From Fen-1077 sp050014355 (GTDB lineage Bacteria > Chloroflexota > Dehalococcoidia > Dehalococcoidales > RBG-16-60-22): a DNA stretch of 23,759 nucleotides. Shown here one piece after another: positions 15,299 through 22,384 of the stretch. The position numbers and the translations under genes are program-made. The stretch spans positions 1-23,759 of the forward strand of contig JBEKDL010000046.1 in the NCBI GenBank assembly GCA_050014355.1. Reading direction: 5' to 3'. How positions within the stretch are numbered: position 1 is the first letter of the stretch; the number at the start of each line of letters is the position of its first letter. Below the pieces are notes generated by a model. It saw only the letters and a program-made list of their open reading frames with translations, searched no databases and was not told where the DNA came from.

Positions 15299-15327
15299 TT
15301 GTATGTTCCATTTTTTTGGAATATAAT
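15299..15327 (+). promoter_or_regulatory. Promoter for the DUF5343-like gene with dyad in its spacer
   Basis: TTGTAT (15299-15304), a 17-nt spacer and consensus TATAAT (15322-15327). The spacer contains the inverted repeat TTCCA-N6-TGGAA, so a regulator could bind directly between the two hexamers. Confidence 0.65.
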
Positions 15328-15354
15328 GGGGACGATTTTAAAAGAGGGAATTTT

Positions 15355-16086
15355 ATGACCACGGATAAAGGCCGAAAACACCTGCCGCCTTATGTCTCCT
15401 ACCGTACCTTCCACAACTTCATCGACAGGTTACAGCAGCAGGGGACCCCGCAGCGTATCGACCGCAGTTATTGGAGCAGTATCTTATCCGGCAGCACCGG
15501 CCCGCAGCTTATGGCGGCAATGCGTTTTCTCGGATTGGTTGATGCTAATGACAAACCTACCGAACGGCTCAAGCTCCTGGTGCCCGCTGATGGTGAAAAA
15601 AGGATACAGCTCATCCGCGGCGTGGCTACCGAAGCCTTTAGCTTCGTAATAAAAAGCAACCTGGACCTTAGCAGCGCCACCTATGCACAGCTGGAAGAAT
15701 GCTTTCACAGTAACTTTAATCTCACGGATGACGTGAGACGTAAATGCGTCAAGTTCTTCATCGCCATGGCCGGCGATGCCGGTATACACGTATCCCCGCA
15801 TATAACCCGGCACACCAGGGCGGCGCACGGTAGCTCCGGGACCAGGAATAGTGCCAGAAAAACTGTTCCAAATACCACTCAATACCCGCTTATGCCACAA
15901 GGAAAACCAGTTCCACAAGGCAAGAAAGTTCCACAAGGTATGGAACACTTACCAGAGAACCACTCTCTGCTTACCATGCTTATAGAAAAATTTCCTAATT
16001 TTGATCCGTCATGGAACGATGAACTAAAGCTGAAGTGGATTTCCACGTTTGATGTGCTATTCAACAAGGTAATATTTAAGGCGTGA
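15355..16086 (+). CDS. DUF5343-like protein
   Basis: 243 residues; function unknown. The N-terminal half (PPYVSYRTFHNFIDRLQQQG, YWSSILSGSTGPQLMAAMRF, LGLVDANDKPTERLKLLV) resembles the DUF5343 family, whose members often occur in variable genomic regions. This family call is from memory of its pattern, not a search. Residues 181-195 form a short PQG-K-x-VPQG repeat, a likely flexible linker, before a 40-residue helical C-terminus. ATG at 15355 has AGAGGG at 7 nt; a longer frame to 15316 would start inside the promoter and is rejected. A fragment of a second copy of its 3' end lies at 16242-16284. Confidence 0.75.
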   Translation: MTTDKGRKHLPPYVSYRTFHNFIDRLQQQGTPQRIDRSYWSSILSGSTGPQLMAAMRFLGLVDANDKPTERLKLLVPADGEKRIQLIRGVATEAFSFVIKSNLDLSSATYAQLEECFHSNFNLTDDVRRKCVKFFIAMAGDAGIHVSPHITRHTRAAHGSSGTRNSARKTVPNTTQYPLMPQGKPVPQGKKVPQGMEHLPENHSLLTMLIEKFPNFDPSWNDELKLKWISTFDVLFNKVIFKA

Positions 16087-16142
16087 TATTGAGGGGGAGC
16101 TTTTGTCCCTGGCTAATAATATACTAATAGCTTTTTAGTAAA

Positions 16143-16244
16143 TTAATCAGGCTGCATTTCCCTCTGGACTTCATCCGGTGTCATTATTCCGCCTGAAACA
16201 ACCATCTTAAGGGCATCGTCGACGGACATATTGGTGCGAATGAC
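16143..16244 (-). pseudogene. C-terminal fragment of a second DUF502-family gene
   Basis: The minus strand encodes KDVIRTNMSVDDALKMVVSG and then GIMTPDEVQREMQPD before a TAA at 16143. This aligns residue by residue with the end of the intact DUF502 gene next door (KDVIRTKISVDEALKMIVSA GRMTPTQVKENIQ). Everything upstream of KDV is gone and is replaced by the DUF5343-like fragment. No start codon or ribosome site is present, so it is a relic. Confidence 0.85.
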
Positions 16245-16284
16245 GTCTTTCGACGAGCTATTCAAGAAGGTGCTATTTAAATAT
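16242..16284 (+). pseudogene. C-terminal fragment of a second DUF5343-like gene
   Basis: The plus strand encodes FDELFKKVLFKYN, matching FDVLFNKVIFKA at the end of the intact gene, and the DNA is also closely similar (GCTATTCAA-AAGGT-TATTTAA). It abuts the DUF502 fragment directly. Only about 40 bp remain. Confidence 0.75.
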
Positions 16285-16310
16285 AACGCCGTTCCGGTAC
16301 GCTTACACCT

Positions 16311-16940
16311 CTAAAAATTCTGGATATTTTCTTTCACTTGCGTGGGGGTCATCCGTCCGGCCGAAACGATCATCTTAAGCGCTTCATCAACCGATATTTT
16401 AGTGCGGATAACGTCCTTTTCTTTCACGATTTGCAGGAAACCGGAGGTGGGGTTGGGGGCGGTAGGGATAAGGATGCTCAACAGCTTTTCTCCGTTCTCA
16501 TCTTTAAGTTCGTTGGTCACAAAACCTAAAGCCCTCATCCCTACCTTGGGAAACTCTACGAGCACCACCTGCATGAACCCGGTCTTGTTCGGCGCGGCGA
16601 AGCTCTCCAGTATCTGGCGGATGCCGCTGGAAAGCTGCCGGAATATCGGCACTCGGTCTAAAAGAGAGTTGATAAAGCGTAGAATCCTTCGGCCAATGAC
16701 GTTCGTGGCTATCACACCTGCCAGATATATCAACACTATCGTTACACCGAAGCCGACTCCCGGGACGTCATGATGAAAAATAGCTTTGACCAGCGGCTGT
16801 AAAATGTGGTCAATCGAGTTAAATACCCAGACAAGTATCAATATAGTGGCGCCGGCGGGAACGATGACCAGGATACCCGCAATGAACTGGTCTCTAAGTT
16901 TTTTAACCACTTTCCCCGGGGGTGTTTTTTTTGAATTCAT
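16311..16940 (-). CDS. DUF502-family membrane protein
   Basis: 209 residues, the usual length. Two membrane helices lie at about 19-40 (IAGILVIVPAGATILILVWV) and 62-80 (VGFGVTIVLIYLAGVIATNV). The characteristic DRVPIFRQLSSGIRQI and LIPTAPNPTSGFL motifs of the DUF502 family follow. Molecular function is not established. ATG at 16940 has GGGAGG at good spacing. It follows the TerC-family gene by 19 nt and is last in the rlmN operon. Its 3' end faces the DUF5343-like gene, and its C-terminus is partly duplicated at 16143-16244. Confidence 0.9.
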   Translation of the reverse strand: MNSKKTPPGKVVKKLRDQFIAGILVIVPAGATILILVWVFNSIDHILQPLVKAIFHHDVPGVGFGVTIVLIYLAGVIATNVIGRRILRFINSLLDRVPIFRQLSSGIRQILESFAAPNKTGFMQVVLVEFPKVGMRALGFVTNELKDENGEKLLSILIPTAPNPTSGFLQIVKEKDVIRTKISVDEALKMIVSAGRMTPTQVKENIQNF

Positions 16941-16959
16941 GTCAGTACCTCCCTTCTAG

Positions 16960-17886
16960 TTAAGGTAAAGGACGCTTTCGGGGCGGCCATGCCAGAGAGG
17001 CCATCGCGGCCAGTAAAAGTATAACCACTACCGCCCCCAGAGATATCGCCACAGGCACGTGGAAGAATCGGGAAGCCAGCATTTTAATGCCGAGAAGAGT
17101 GAGAATCGCGGCCAGACCGTAATTGAAATAGGCCAGCCTTTTGGTGGCGCCGGCCAGCGCAAAAAACAGGGAACGTAAACCCAAAATGGCGAAAATGTTC
17201 GATGTATAAACCAGAAACGGGTCGAGCGTTATCGCCAGGATTGCCGGGATAGAGTCCACGGCGAACACGATGTCTGTCGTCTCGACGACGATGAGCACCA
17301 GGAACAGCGGCGTAGCCAGAAAACGCCCGTTGTCCCGGACGAAGAATTTACCTTCATGATAGGCGTCCGCCACCGGCAGATAGCGCGTGGACAGCTTGAG
17401 AATGGGATTTTTCCGCGGGTCTACTTCCCCGTCTTTTTTCACCGCTATCCGTATGCCGGTATAGACCAGGAAAGCCCCGAAGATATAAATTACCCATGCC
17501 AGCTTTTGCAGAATCACCAGACCGGTGGCGATGAATATGCCCCGTAAAACGATAGCGCCGATAATGCCCCAGTAAAGTACCCGATGCTGGTAATCAGAAG
17601 GAACAGCGAAACTTGAAAAAATCAGCAGGAAAACGAAGAGGTTATCCATACTAAGGGAATATTCCACGATGTAGCCGGTGATAAAAGTGAACGACTTTTC
17701 ATGTCCCAGCTCGAAATAGACGGCACCGGCGAACACCAGCGCCAGGGCGACATACCCGGCGGTCAATAAAAGCGCTTCTTTCGTCCCGATGGTATGCGCC
17801 CGGCGCTGAAAAACCCCCAGGTCCAGCACCAGGACCACCGGTACCAGTATTCCGAAGACAATCCACAATATCGTTTCGTGAGACAT
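16960..17886 (-). CDS. TerC-family membrane protein (likely metal exporter)
   Basis: 308 residues with about eight membrane helices. Several TerC-family proteins export manganese or metallate enzymes, and others are linked to tellurite resistance; the substrate here is not determined. Family signatures are LVLDLGVFQRRAHTI, EYSLSMDNLFVFLLIFSSF with the intramembrane aspartate, TDIVFAVDSIPAILAI with two more acidic residues, and SNIFAILGLRSLFFAL. ATG at 17886 lies 3 nt after the rlmN stop with only a weak ribosome site, suggesting translation coupled to rlmN. Confidence 0.93.
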   Translation of the reverse strand: MSHETILWIVFGILVPVVLVLDLGVFQRRAHTIGTKEALLLTAGYVALALVFAGAVYFELGHEKSFTFITGYIVEYSLSMDNLFVFLLIFSSFAVPSDYQHRVLYWGIIGAIVLRGIFIATGLVILQKLAWVIYIFGAFLVYTGIRIAVKKDGEVDPRKNPILKLSTRYLPVADAYHEGKFFVRDNGRFLATPLFLVLIVVETTDIVFAVDSIPAILAITLDPFLVYTSNIFAILGLRSLFFALAGATKRLAYFNYGLAAILTLLGIKMLASRFFHVPVAISLGAVVVILLLAAMASLAWPPRKRPLP

Positions 17887-17889
17887 TTT

Positions 17890-19008
17890 TTAGGCTTTGG
17901 CGGAAACCTTTTTTCGACCGGTGTCTTTCATTAACCTACTACGCAGTTGCCCGCAGCCGGCATCGATGTCCTGACCCCGCGGCTGGCGCAACGTGGCATT
18001 AATATGAAGACGACCCAGTTCTTTTTCAAAAGCAACGACGACCTGTGGTGAGGGCGGCTGGAAAGACCGGTTAGCGGTAAGGTTGGCCGGGATAAGATTA
18101 ACGTGGCAGTTCAGACCTTGGAGCAGCCGTGCTAAAGCCCGCGCCTGGCCGATAGAATCGTTAAGGCCCTTAAAAAGCACGTATTCAAAGCTCACACGGC
18201 GCCCCGTGCCGAGGTAATACTCTTTGCAGGCAGGGAGAAGCACTTCAAGTGGATATTTTTTATTAATCGGGACCAGCCAGTTCCGCAGCGCGTTATCCGC
18301 GGCATGGAGCGACACCGCCAGCCCCACCTGGAGCTTTTCCCGGCCAAGGCGTTTTATCTGGGGAGCCATGCCAGAAGTAGAAATAGTCATATTGCGGGCT
18401 CCCATGCCGAAACCATCAGGAGAGTTCAAAGTTTCTATCGCCTGCCACAGCGCCTCATAATTTGCCAGGGGCTCACCCATGCCCATAAAAACGATATTCG
18501 CCAGACCGGAGGCACCGGTTTTTGTTTTTCCGGTGTTCTCCTGATTTTTCAGATAATGAGCAAAATAAAGCACCTGGTCGATTATTTCGCCGCGGGTCAG
18601 ATTGCGCCTGAAACCCTGCTGTCCCGTGGCGCAAAAAGGGCACCCGATGGCGCAGCCCGCCTGGGTCGAGACGCAGACTGTGTTGCGTTGCATGCCTCCG
18701 GCTTGTGCGTAAGTCATCATCGCGGATTCGATGGTATTCCCGTCGGCCAGGGTAAAAAGTGTTTTTACCGTGCCGTCCTGCCCTACTACCTGGTGGGCGG
18801 CCTTCAGGCAGTGCAGCTGTACCGCCTTCTCCAGCGCCTGGCGAAAGGCCAGCGGCAGGTTGGTCATTTCTCCGAAAGAAAAGGCCAGGCCCCGGTAAAT
18901 CCAACTGCGGAGCTGTTTAACCCGGAATTCCGGCTCACCCATGGAAAGCACCAGATTTTTGATATCGGCATCGGGAAAGTCGGTAAGGCTTGCATTTTTG
19001 GTATTCAT
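17890..19008 (-). CDS. rlmN: 23S rRNA (adenine2503-C2)/tRNA A37 methyltransferase, radical SAM
   Basis: Radical-SAM enzyme that makes C2-methyladenosine in 23S rRNA, and in tRNA in some species. 372 residues. The iron-sulfur motif is C119, C123, C126 in QAGCAIGCPFCATG. MGMGEPLANYEA is the SAM-binding GEP motif, and the C-terminal QPRGQDIDAGCGQL carries the second catalytic cysteine, C352. ATG at 19008 has no clear Shine-Dalgarno. A promoter with an extended -10 lies at 19060-19068. First gene of the rlmN-terC-DUF502 operon, divergent from the giant-helix gene. Confidence 0.95.
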   Translation of the reverse strand: MNTKNASLTDFPDADIKNLVLSMGEPEFRVKQLRSWIYRGLAFSFGEMTNLPLAFRQALEKAVQLHCLKAAHQVVGQDGTVKTLFTLADGNTIESAMMTYAQAGGMQRNTVCVSTQAGCAIGCPFCATGQQGFRRNLTRGEIIDQVLYFAHYLKNQENTGKTKTGASGLANIVFMGMGEPLANYEALWQAIETLNSPDGFGMGARNMTISTSGMAPQIKRLGREKLQVGLAVSLHAADNALRNWLVPINKKYPLEVLLPACKEYYLGTGRRVSFEYVLFKGLNDSIGQARALARLLQGLNCHVNLIPANLTANRSFQPPSPQVVVAFEKELGRLHINATLRQPRGQDIDAGCGQLRSRLMKDTGRKKVSAKA

Positions 19009-19059
19009 TTGTTATGTCAACTTTGCCGATTCCGGGAATGCGTCTCCTGTATCACAACG

Positions 19060-19068
19060 ATTATATCA
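19060..19068 (-). promoter_or_regulatory. Extended -10 promoter for rlmN operon
   Basis: Minus strand TGATATAAT, a perfect extended -10 (TATAAT at 19060-19065). The -35 region is poor. The leader to the rlmN ATG would be about 45 nt. Confidence 0.55.
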
Positions 19069-19100
19069 CGCATAGCCCATCCAATGGGAATTGAAAATCA

Positions 19101-19129
19101 TTGACACCTGTATAAGCTGGTGCTATGAT
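19101..19129 (+). promoter_or_regulatory. Consensus promoter facing the giant-helix gene
   Basis: TTGACA (19101-19106), a 17-nt spacer and TATGAT (19124-19129). The -10 is the beginning of the left arm of a 12-bp perfect inverted repeat, so promoter use may depend on what binds there. A transcript from here would have a leader of about 260 nt. Confidence 0.65.
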
Positions 19130-19185
19130 ACCTATTAATATATAATAGTGTTATTGAGTTGTTCCTGTTTAAGATAGGTATCATA
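19124..19185. repeat. 12-bp perfect inverted repeat with 38-bp spacer
   Basis: TATGATACCTAT (19124-19135) and ATAGGTATCATA (19174-19185) are exact reverse complements. The left arm overlaps a -10 box. It could be a two-site operator or an RNA hairpin at the start of the transcript. Confidence 0.75.
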
Positions 19186-19235
19186 CGTTAATAGCTTATA
19201 TATCTTCTTTATTACCAACCAAGGATGACGCGTGT

Positions 19236-19265
19236 TTGGAAAATCTTGCCAAAAGGGAGTATAAT
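19236..19265 (+). promoter_or_regulatory. Tandem promoter copy 1 for the giant-helix gene
   Basis: TTGGAA (19236-19241), an 18-nt spacer and TATAAT (19260-19265), followed by AGC. Copy 2 lies 64 bp downstream and has the same GGAAAATC block after the -35 and the same AGTATAATAGC at the -10. Confidence 0.65.
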
Positions 19266-19299
19266 AGCTCTGTGTTTGCTTTTTTCTGGCGGCTTATTT

Positions 19300-19329
19300 C
19301 TGGAAAATCAAGTTTATTGAGAGTATAAT
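19300..19329 (+). promoter_or_regulatory. Tandem promoter copy 2 for the giant-helix gene
   Basis: CTGGAA (19300-19305), an 18-nt spacer and TATAAT (19324-19329), followed by AGC. It is the nearest promoter to the ATG at 19399, giving a leader of about 60 nt with AGGAG before the start. Confidence 0.65.
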
Positions 19330-19398
19330 AGCATCTGTTTGAAGCCAATTGTCGCGAAGAACGACTGTAATAGCTGCAGGCGGTAAAGGAGACTGAAG

Positions 19399-21390
19399 AT
19401 GGTTACTAAAAGTGTCAAAGGGCCAGAAGAGAAGAAAGCCCCCCAAATAATGAGCAAGCCGCTCCCCAAGATTCTCGATGAAATGGACGAGAACATCAGG
19501 GCAGCGGCAGAAGCAGCCCGAAGGGCCGAAGAGGCTGCCAGAGCCGCGAAACAAGCCGCTTTAGATGCCACCAAGGCTTCTAATGAAGCGGAGAAGCGCG
19601 CCGAAGAAGCACGCAAGGCCGGACAGATGGCCGCCGAAACGGCCACTAAAGCTGCGGCAGCTGCCGCGGCCAAAGCCGAAGATGTAGCCCGGGCTGCAAT
19701 AGCCGCCGCTGAAGAAGCGGCGCGGAAAGCCGAAGAAGCCGATGCTGGCGCCAAGGCCGCCGCTGAAGCTTTCAAGAAGACCGCCGAAGCAGCCGTCAAG
19801 AAAGCACAAGATGCCGCCGCAGCCGCGAGGGCGGCTGCCGAAGCCGCCGCTAAAGCCGCTCAAAAAGCTTCCGCGGATGCTGCCCAACGCGCAGAAGAAG
19901 CTGCCAGACTAGCCAAAGAAGCCGGAGCAGCAGCGATGCGCGCTGCCTCCGAGGCCGCCAAGAGGGCCGAAGAAGCCAGCGCCGCGGCCTTAGCTGCCGC
20001 CGAGGAAGCCAAGAAGGCCGCCCAAGCCGCCGCTGCCGAAGCCGCTAAAAAAGCAGAGAAAGCCGCCAGACTGGCCCAGGAAGCTGGAGCGGCAGCCACA
20101 CAGGCCGCCGAAGCCGCCGCCAGAAGAGCCGAGGAAGCCGGTGAGGCTGCCAGAGCTGCCGCTGAAGAAGCCATGAAAGCGGCCCAGGAAGCGTCTGCCG
20201 AAGCCGCGAGAAAGGCTGAAGAAGCCAGCGCCGCCGCAATGGCCGCCGCGCAAGATGCTAAAGAAGCCGCCGAGGAGGCTACCCGCAAGGCGGAAGAGAT
20301 AGATTTAGCCGCCAAGGCCGCCGCCGCTGCCGCCGAAAAGGCCGCTGAAGAAGCCGCCGTAAGGGCTCAAGAGATAGCGCAGATGGCCATACAGGCAGCG
20401 CAGGAAGCTATCGAAGCCGCCAATGCCGCCGGCAAACAGGCTGATGAAGATGCCAAGGAAGCCAAGGCCGCCAAGGCAGAATTGACCAAATCAGTTATTG
20501 CCGATACCGCCATTAAAGCCGAGCAGACCGGTCGGAAAGCGAAGCGGTCAGCCGCCATTGCCATACAGGCCGCCGATACCACGCAAATCAGGTCACAGGC
20601 CGCCGATAGCGCCGGTGATGCCGCCATCGAGGCTGCCACTAAAGTATCAGGACGTCTCGCAGAAAGAGTCGATTCTACCGGTAAAGAAGCCAAAGACATT
20701 GCCGCCAAAGGTCTCCAGGTAGTCGACAAGATACGCAAGAAGGCCGCCGCCGCGGACGCTGCCGGTGACGAAGCCATAGAAGCCGCATCCCAGGCCCTGC
20801 ATCAATTAGTAAAACGTGCCGAAGATTTATCTAAAGCCGCCGAAGCCGCAGCGGAAGAGGCTGAAAAAGCATCCCGTGATGCCAGAGCCGCCGCCGAAGC
20901 TGCAATTAAATCTGCCGGTGCCGAAGCTGCCGCTAAAGCCCTTGAAGCTAGAAAGGCGGCCGAGGAAGCCGGACGCAGGGCAGAACAGGCCGCGCGGGAA
21001 GCTAAAGAAGCCGCTGAAGCAGCCATAAAGGCCGCCGGCGCCGAATTTGCAAAGAGGGCTGAAGAAGCCAAGAGAGCCGCCGAAGAAGCTGCGAAACGAG
21101 CCGAAGAAGTAGCCAGAGCCGCCAGGGCTGCCGCTGAAGAAGCCAGACGCGCCACAGAAAAAGCCGCTGCCCGGGCCGAGGAAGTTGCCCGCCAGGCCAT
21201 CGCCGCCGCCGAAGCTGCCGCCAGGGCCGCCGAGGAGGCCGGAATCAAAGCCGCCGCGGCGATTCCTACCGCGCTGATAAGGAAAGTGCTCGGTTCGTGG
21301 GAATTCCTTATTTTCGCGATTCTGGTAGTGGTAGCGTCCGTGTTCGGCGCCGTAGCCATAAGCGTCGGCCTGTCAGGCATGCTCCCATAA
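19399..21390 (+). CDS. Giant alanine-rich helical protein with C-terminal membrane anchor
   Basis: 663 residues, family not recognised. After a 30-residue head with IMSKPLPKILDEMDENI, residues about 30-620 are almost wholly A, E, K and R. I see no proline from 24 to 622, consistent with one continuous helix or coiled coil about 90 nm long if extended. A less alanine-rich stretch at about 365-475 could be a hinge. A 54-residue block is repeated (units starting at residues 170 and 224). One membrane helix lies near the C-terminus (about 636-657, FLIFAILVVVASVFGAVAIS). With no signal peptide, the rod is probably cytoplasmic and tail-anchored. AGGAG precedes the ATG. Composition resembles the TolA stalk, without evidence of homology. 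The next gene shares its head motif. Confidence 0.85.
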   Translation: MVTKSVKGPEEKKAPQIMSKPLPKILDEMDENIRAAAEAARRAEEAARAAKQAALDATKASNEAEKRAEEARKAGQMAAETATKAAAAAAAKAEDVARAAIAAAEEAARKAEEADAGAKAAAEAFKKTAEAAVKKAQDAAAAARAAAEAAAKAAQKASADAAQRAEEAARLAKEAGAAAMRAASEAAKRAEEASAAALAAAEEAKKAAQAAAAEAAKKAEKAARLAQEAGAAATQAAEAAARRAEEAGEAARAAAEEAMKAAQEASAEAARKAEEASAAAMAAAQDAKEAAEEATRKAEEIDLAAKAAAAAAEKAAEEAAVRAQEIAQMAIQAAQEAIEAANAAGKQADEDAKEAKAAKAELTKSVIADTAIKAEQTGRKAKRSAAIAIQAADTTQIRSQAADSAGDAAIEAATKVSGRLAERVDSTGKEAKDIAAKGLQVVDKIRKKAAAADAAGDEAIEAASQALHQLVKRAEDLSKAAEAAAEEAEKASRDARAAAEAAIKSAGAEAAAKALEARKAAEEAGRRAEQAAREAKEAAEAAIKAAGAEFAKRAEEAKRAAEEAAKRAEEVARAARAAAEEARRATEKAAARAEEVARQAIAAAEAAARAAEEAGIKAAAAIPTALIRKVLGSWEFLIFAILVVVASVFGAVAISVGLSGMLP

Positions 21391-21503
21391 CGTAATTTTT
21401 TAAAATTGAATAACCCAAGGTGGAGGGGTAATAAAACCTCACCTATATAAATAGCGCACTCTGTAGACGTTTTAAGGCGAAGCAGAGAAAAAAGAAAAAC
21501 TAG

Positions 21504-21528
21504 ATGGCACCGCATAACCCGGTGCCAT
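21504..21528 (+). promoter_or_regulatory. Hairpin immediately before the orf140 ribosome site
   Basis: Perfect 9-bp stem (ATGGCACCG / CGGTGCCAT) with a 7-nt loop. The 3' arm ends directly at AAGGAG, the Shine-Dalgarno of the gene at 21543. It could act as an RNA-processing site, a stability element or a translation control. Confidence 0.6.
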
Positions 21529-21542
21529 AAGGAGATAATTAG

Positions 21543-21965
21543 ATGGCTAAGAGTCCGAAAAGACCCGAAGAGTCTGAAAAGCAGACCAACGTCAATCAAC
21601 CGAAAATAATGACCAAACCTTTACCCGAGATTCTCGATGACCTCGAGAACTACATTAAAAAGGTAGAGGAAGCCGTAAGATTAGCCCAGGGCGCCGCGCG
21701 CGATGCCAGGGCTGCCGCCGATGTGGCCAAACAGGCCGGTGAAGAAGCGGCAGGCGCTGCCAGAAAAGCCGCTGAGGCCGCGGTAGCCAAGGTCAGGGAT
21801 GAGGCCGCCCGGGCCACTAATGCCCTGAATGATAGGGTTAACGAAGTATCCGATAGGCTGGACAATTTCGAGGAGAGAGCCAAGCAGGAAGCTATCGCTC
21901 TGGATGATGCCTTCCTGGCCTTAAAAGACAGGCATCTTGAGCAGTCTCCTTTCTTCGAGAAATAG
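21543..21965 (+). CDS. Short soluble partner of the giant-helix protein
   Basis: 140 residues, unknown family. Its head IMTKPLPEILDDLENYIKKV matches the giant protein's IMSKPLPKILDEMDENI, showing common ancestry or a shared docking motif. An alanine-rich helix follows (about 45-90), then a more normal coiled-coil segment (NALNDRVNEVSDRLDNFEER) and a short SPFFEK tail. There is no membrane helix. AAGGAG is well placed before the ATG. It lies 152 nt after the giant gene on the same strand and is probably cotranscribed. It may cap, bind or compete with the large rod; that is inference. Confidence 0.8.
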   Translation: MAKSPKRPEESEKQTNVNQPKIMTKPLPEILDDLENYIKKVEEAVRLAQGAARDARAAADVAKQAGEEAAGAARKAAEAAVAKVRDEAARATNALNDRVNEVSDRLDNFEERAKQEAIALDDAFLALKDRHLEQSPFFEK

Positions 21966-21982
21966 CTGGTTAGCTTTTAATG

Positions 21983-22019
21983 TCCTGCGAGTCCTTTTAT
22001 AACGAAAGGGCTCGCAGGA
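21983..22019 (+). terminator. Long hairpin after orf140
   Basis: A 15-bp stem with one G-T pair (TCCTGCGAGTCCTTT / AAAGGGCTCGCAGGA) encloses a 7-nt loop, starting 18 nt after the orf140 stop. No T run follows, so it may end transcription with help from other factors or protect the 3' end. Confidence 0.6.
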
Positions 22020-22333
22020 ATGGCTATATATTTCGCCGAGCGTAACGCCCTATCGATGCCACCTTTGTTTAAAGGCTCTACGGACTTACACATTTGAGCC
22101 CAGGCAGGCCGGCTGTTATTTTAAATAAGAGTTGTCCCGCCTATAGTGGTTTTATTTCATCTTTTTCATCATTCATTGATTTACAAACATGTTAATTATT
22201 TTAACTGTCCACTCACACTTTAATTTAAATATGACAAACTAGTCTTTTTACTGTGATAATTTACTTAACATACCTGTTAAAGATAGGCTGACCATTACCG
22301 CAAAACTCATATATGACCAATCGGCCTTCTCTA
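22020..22333. other. AT-rich intergenic stretch, no gene seen
   Basis: About 310 bp between the orf140 hairpin and the menA promoter. Short frames (for example 25 codons from 22021) lack support. A small dyad CCTTTGTTTAAAGG lies at about 22062-22075. Otherwise nothing identifiable. Confidence 0.5.
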
Positions 22334-22342
22334 TGATATAAT
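22334..22342 (+). promoter_or_regulatory. Extended -10 promoter for menA-like gene
   Basis: TGATATAAT is a perfect extended -10, with a weak -35. Expected transcription start about 22349, leaving a leader of about 36 nt with AGGAG before the ATG at 22385. Confidence 0.6.
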
Positions 22343-22384
22343 GCCATCGGAAAACTTCCCATTCCTTTATAAAAGGAGCAATCC

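Noticed and set aside
19314..19799. Long alanine/serine-rich minus-strand frames opposite the rod gene, also at 19860-20315, 20367-20777 and 20802-21599
   Set aside because: Low-complexity GC-rich codons of the rod gene leave all other frames open. None has a ribosome site or motif.
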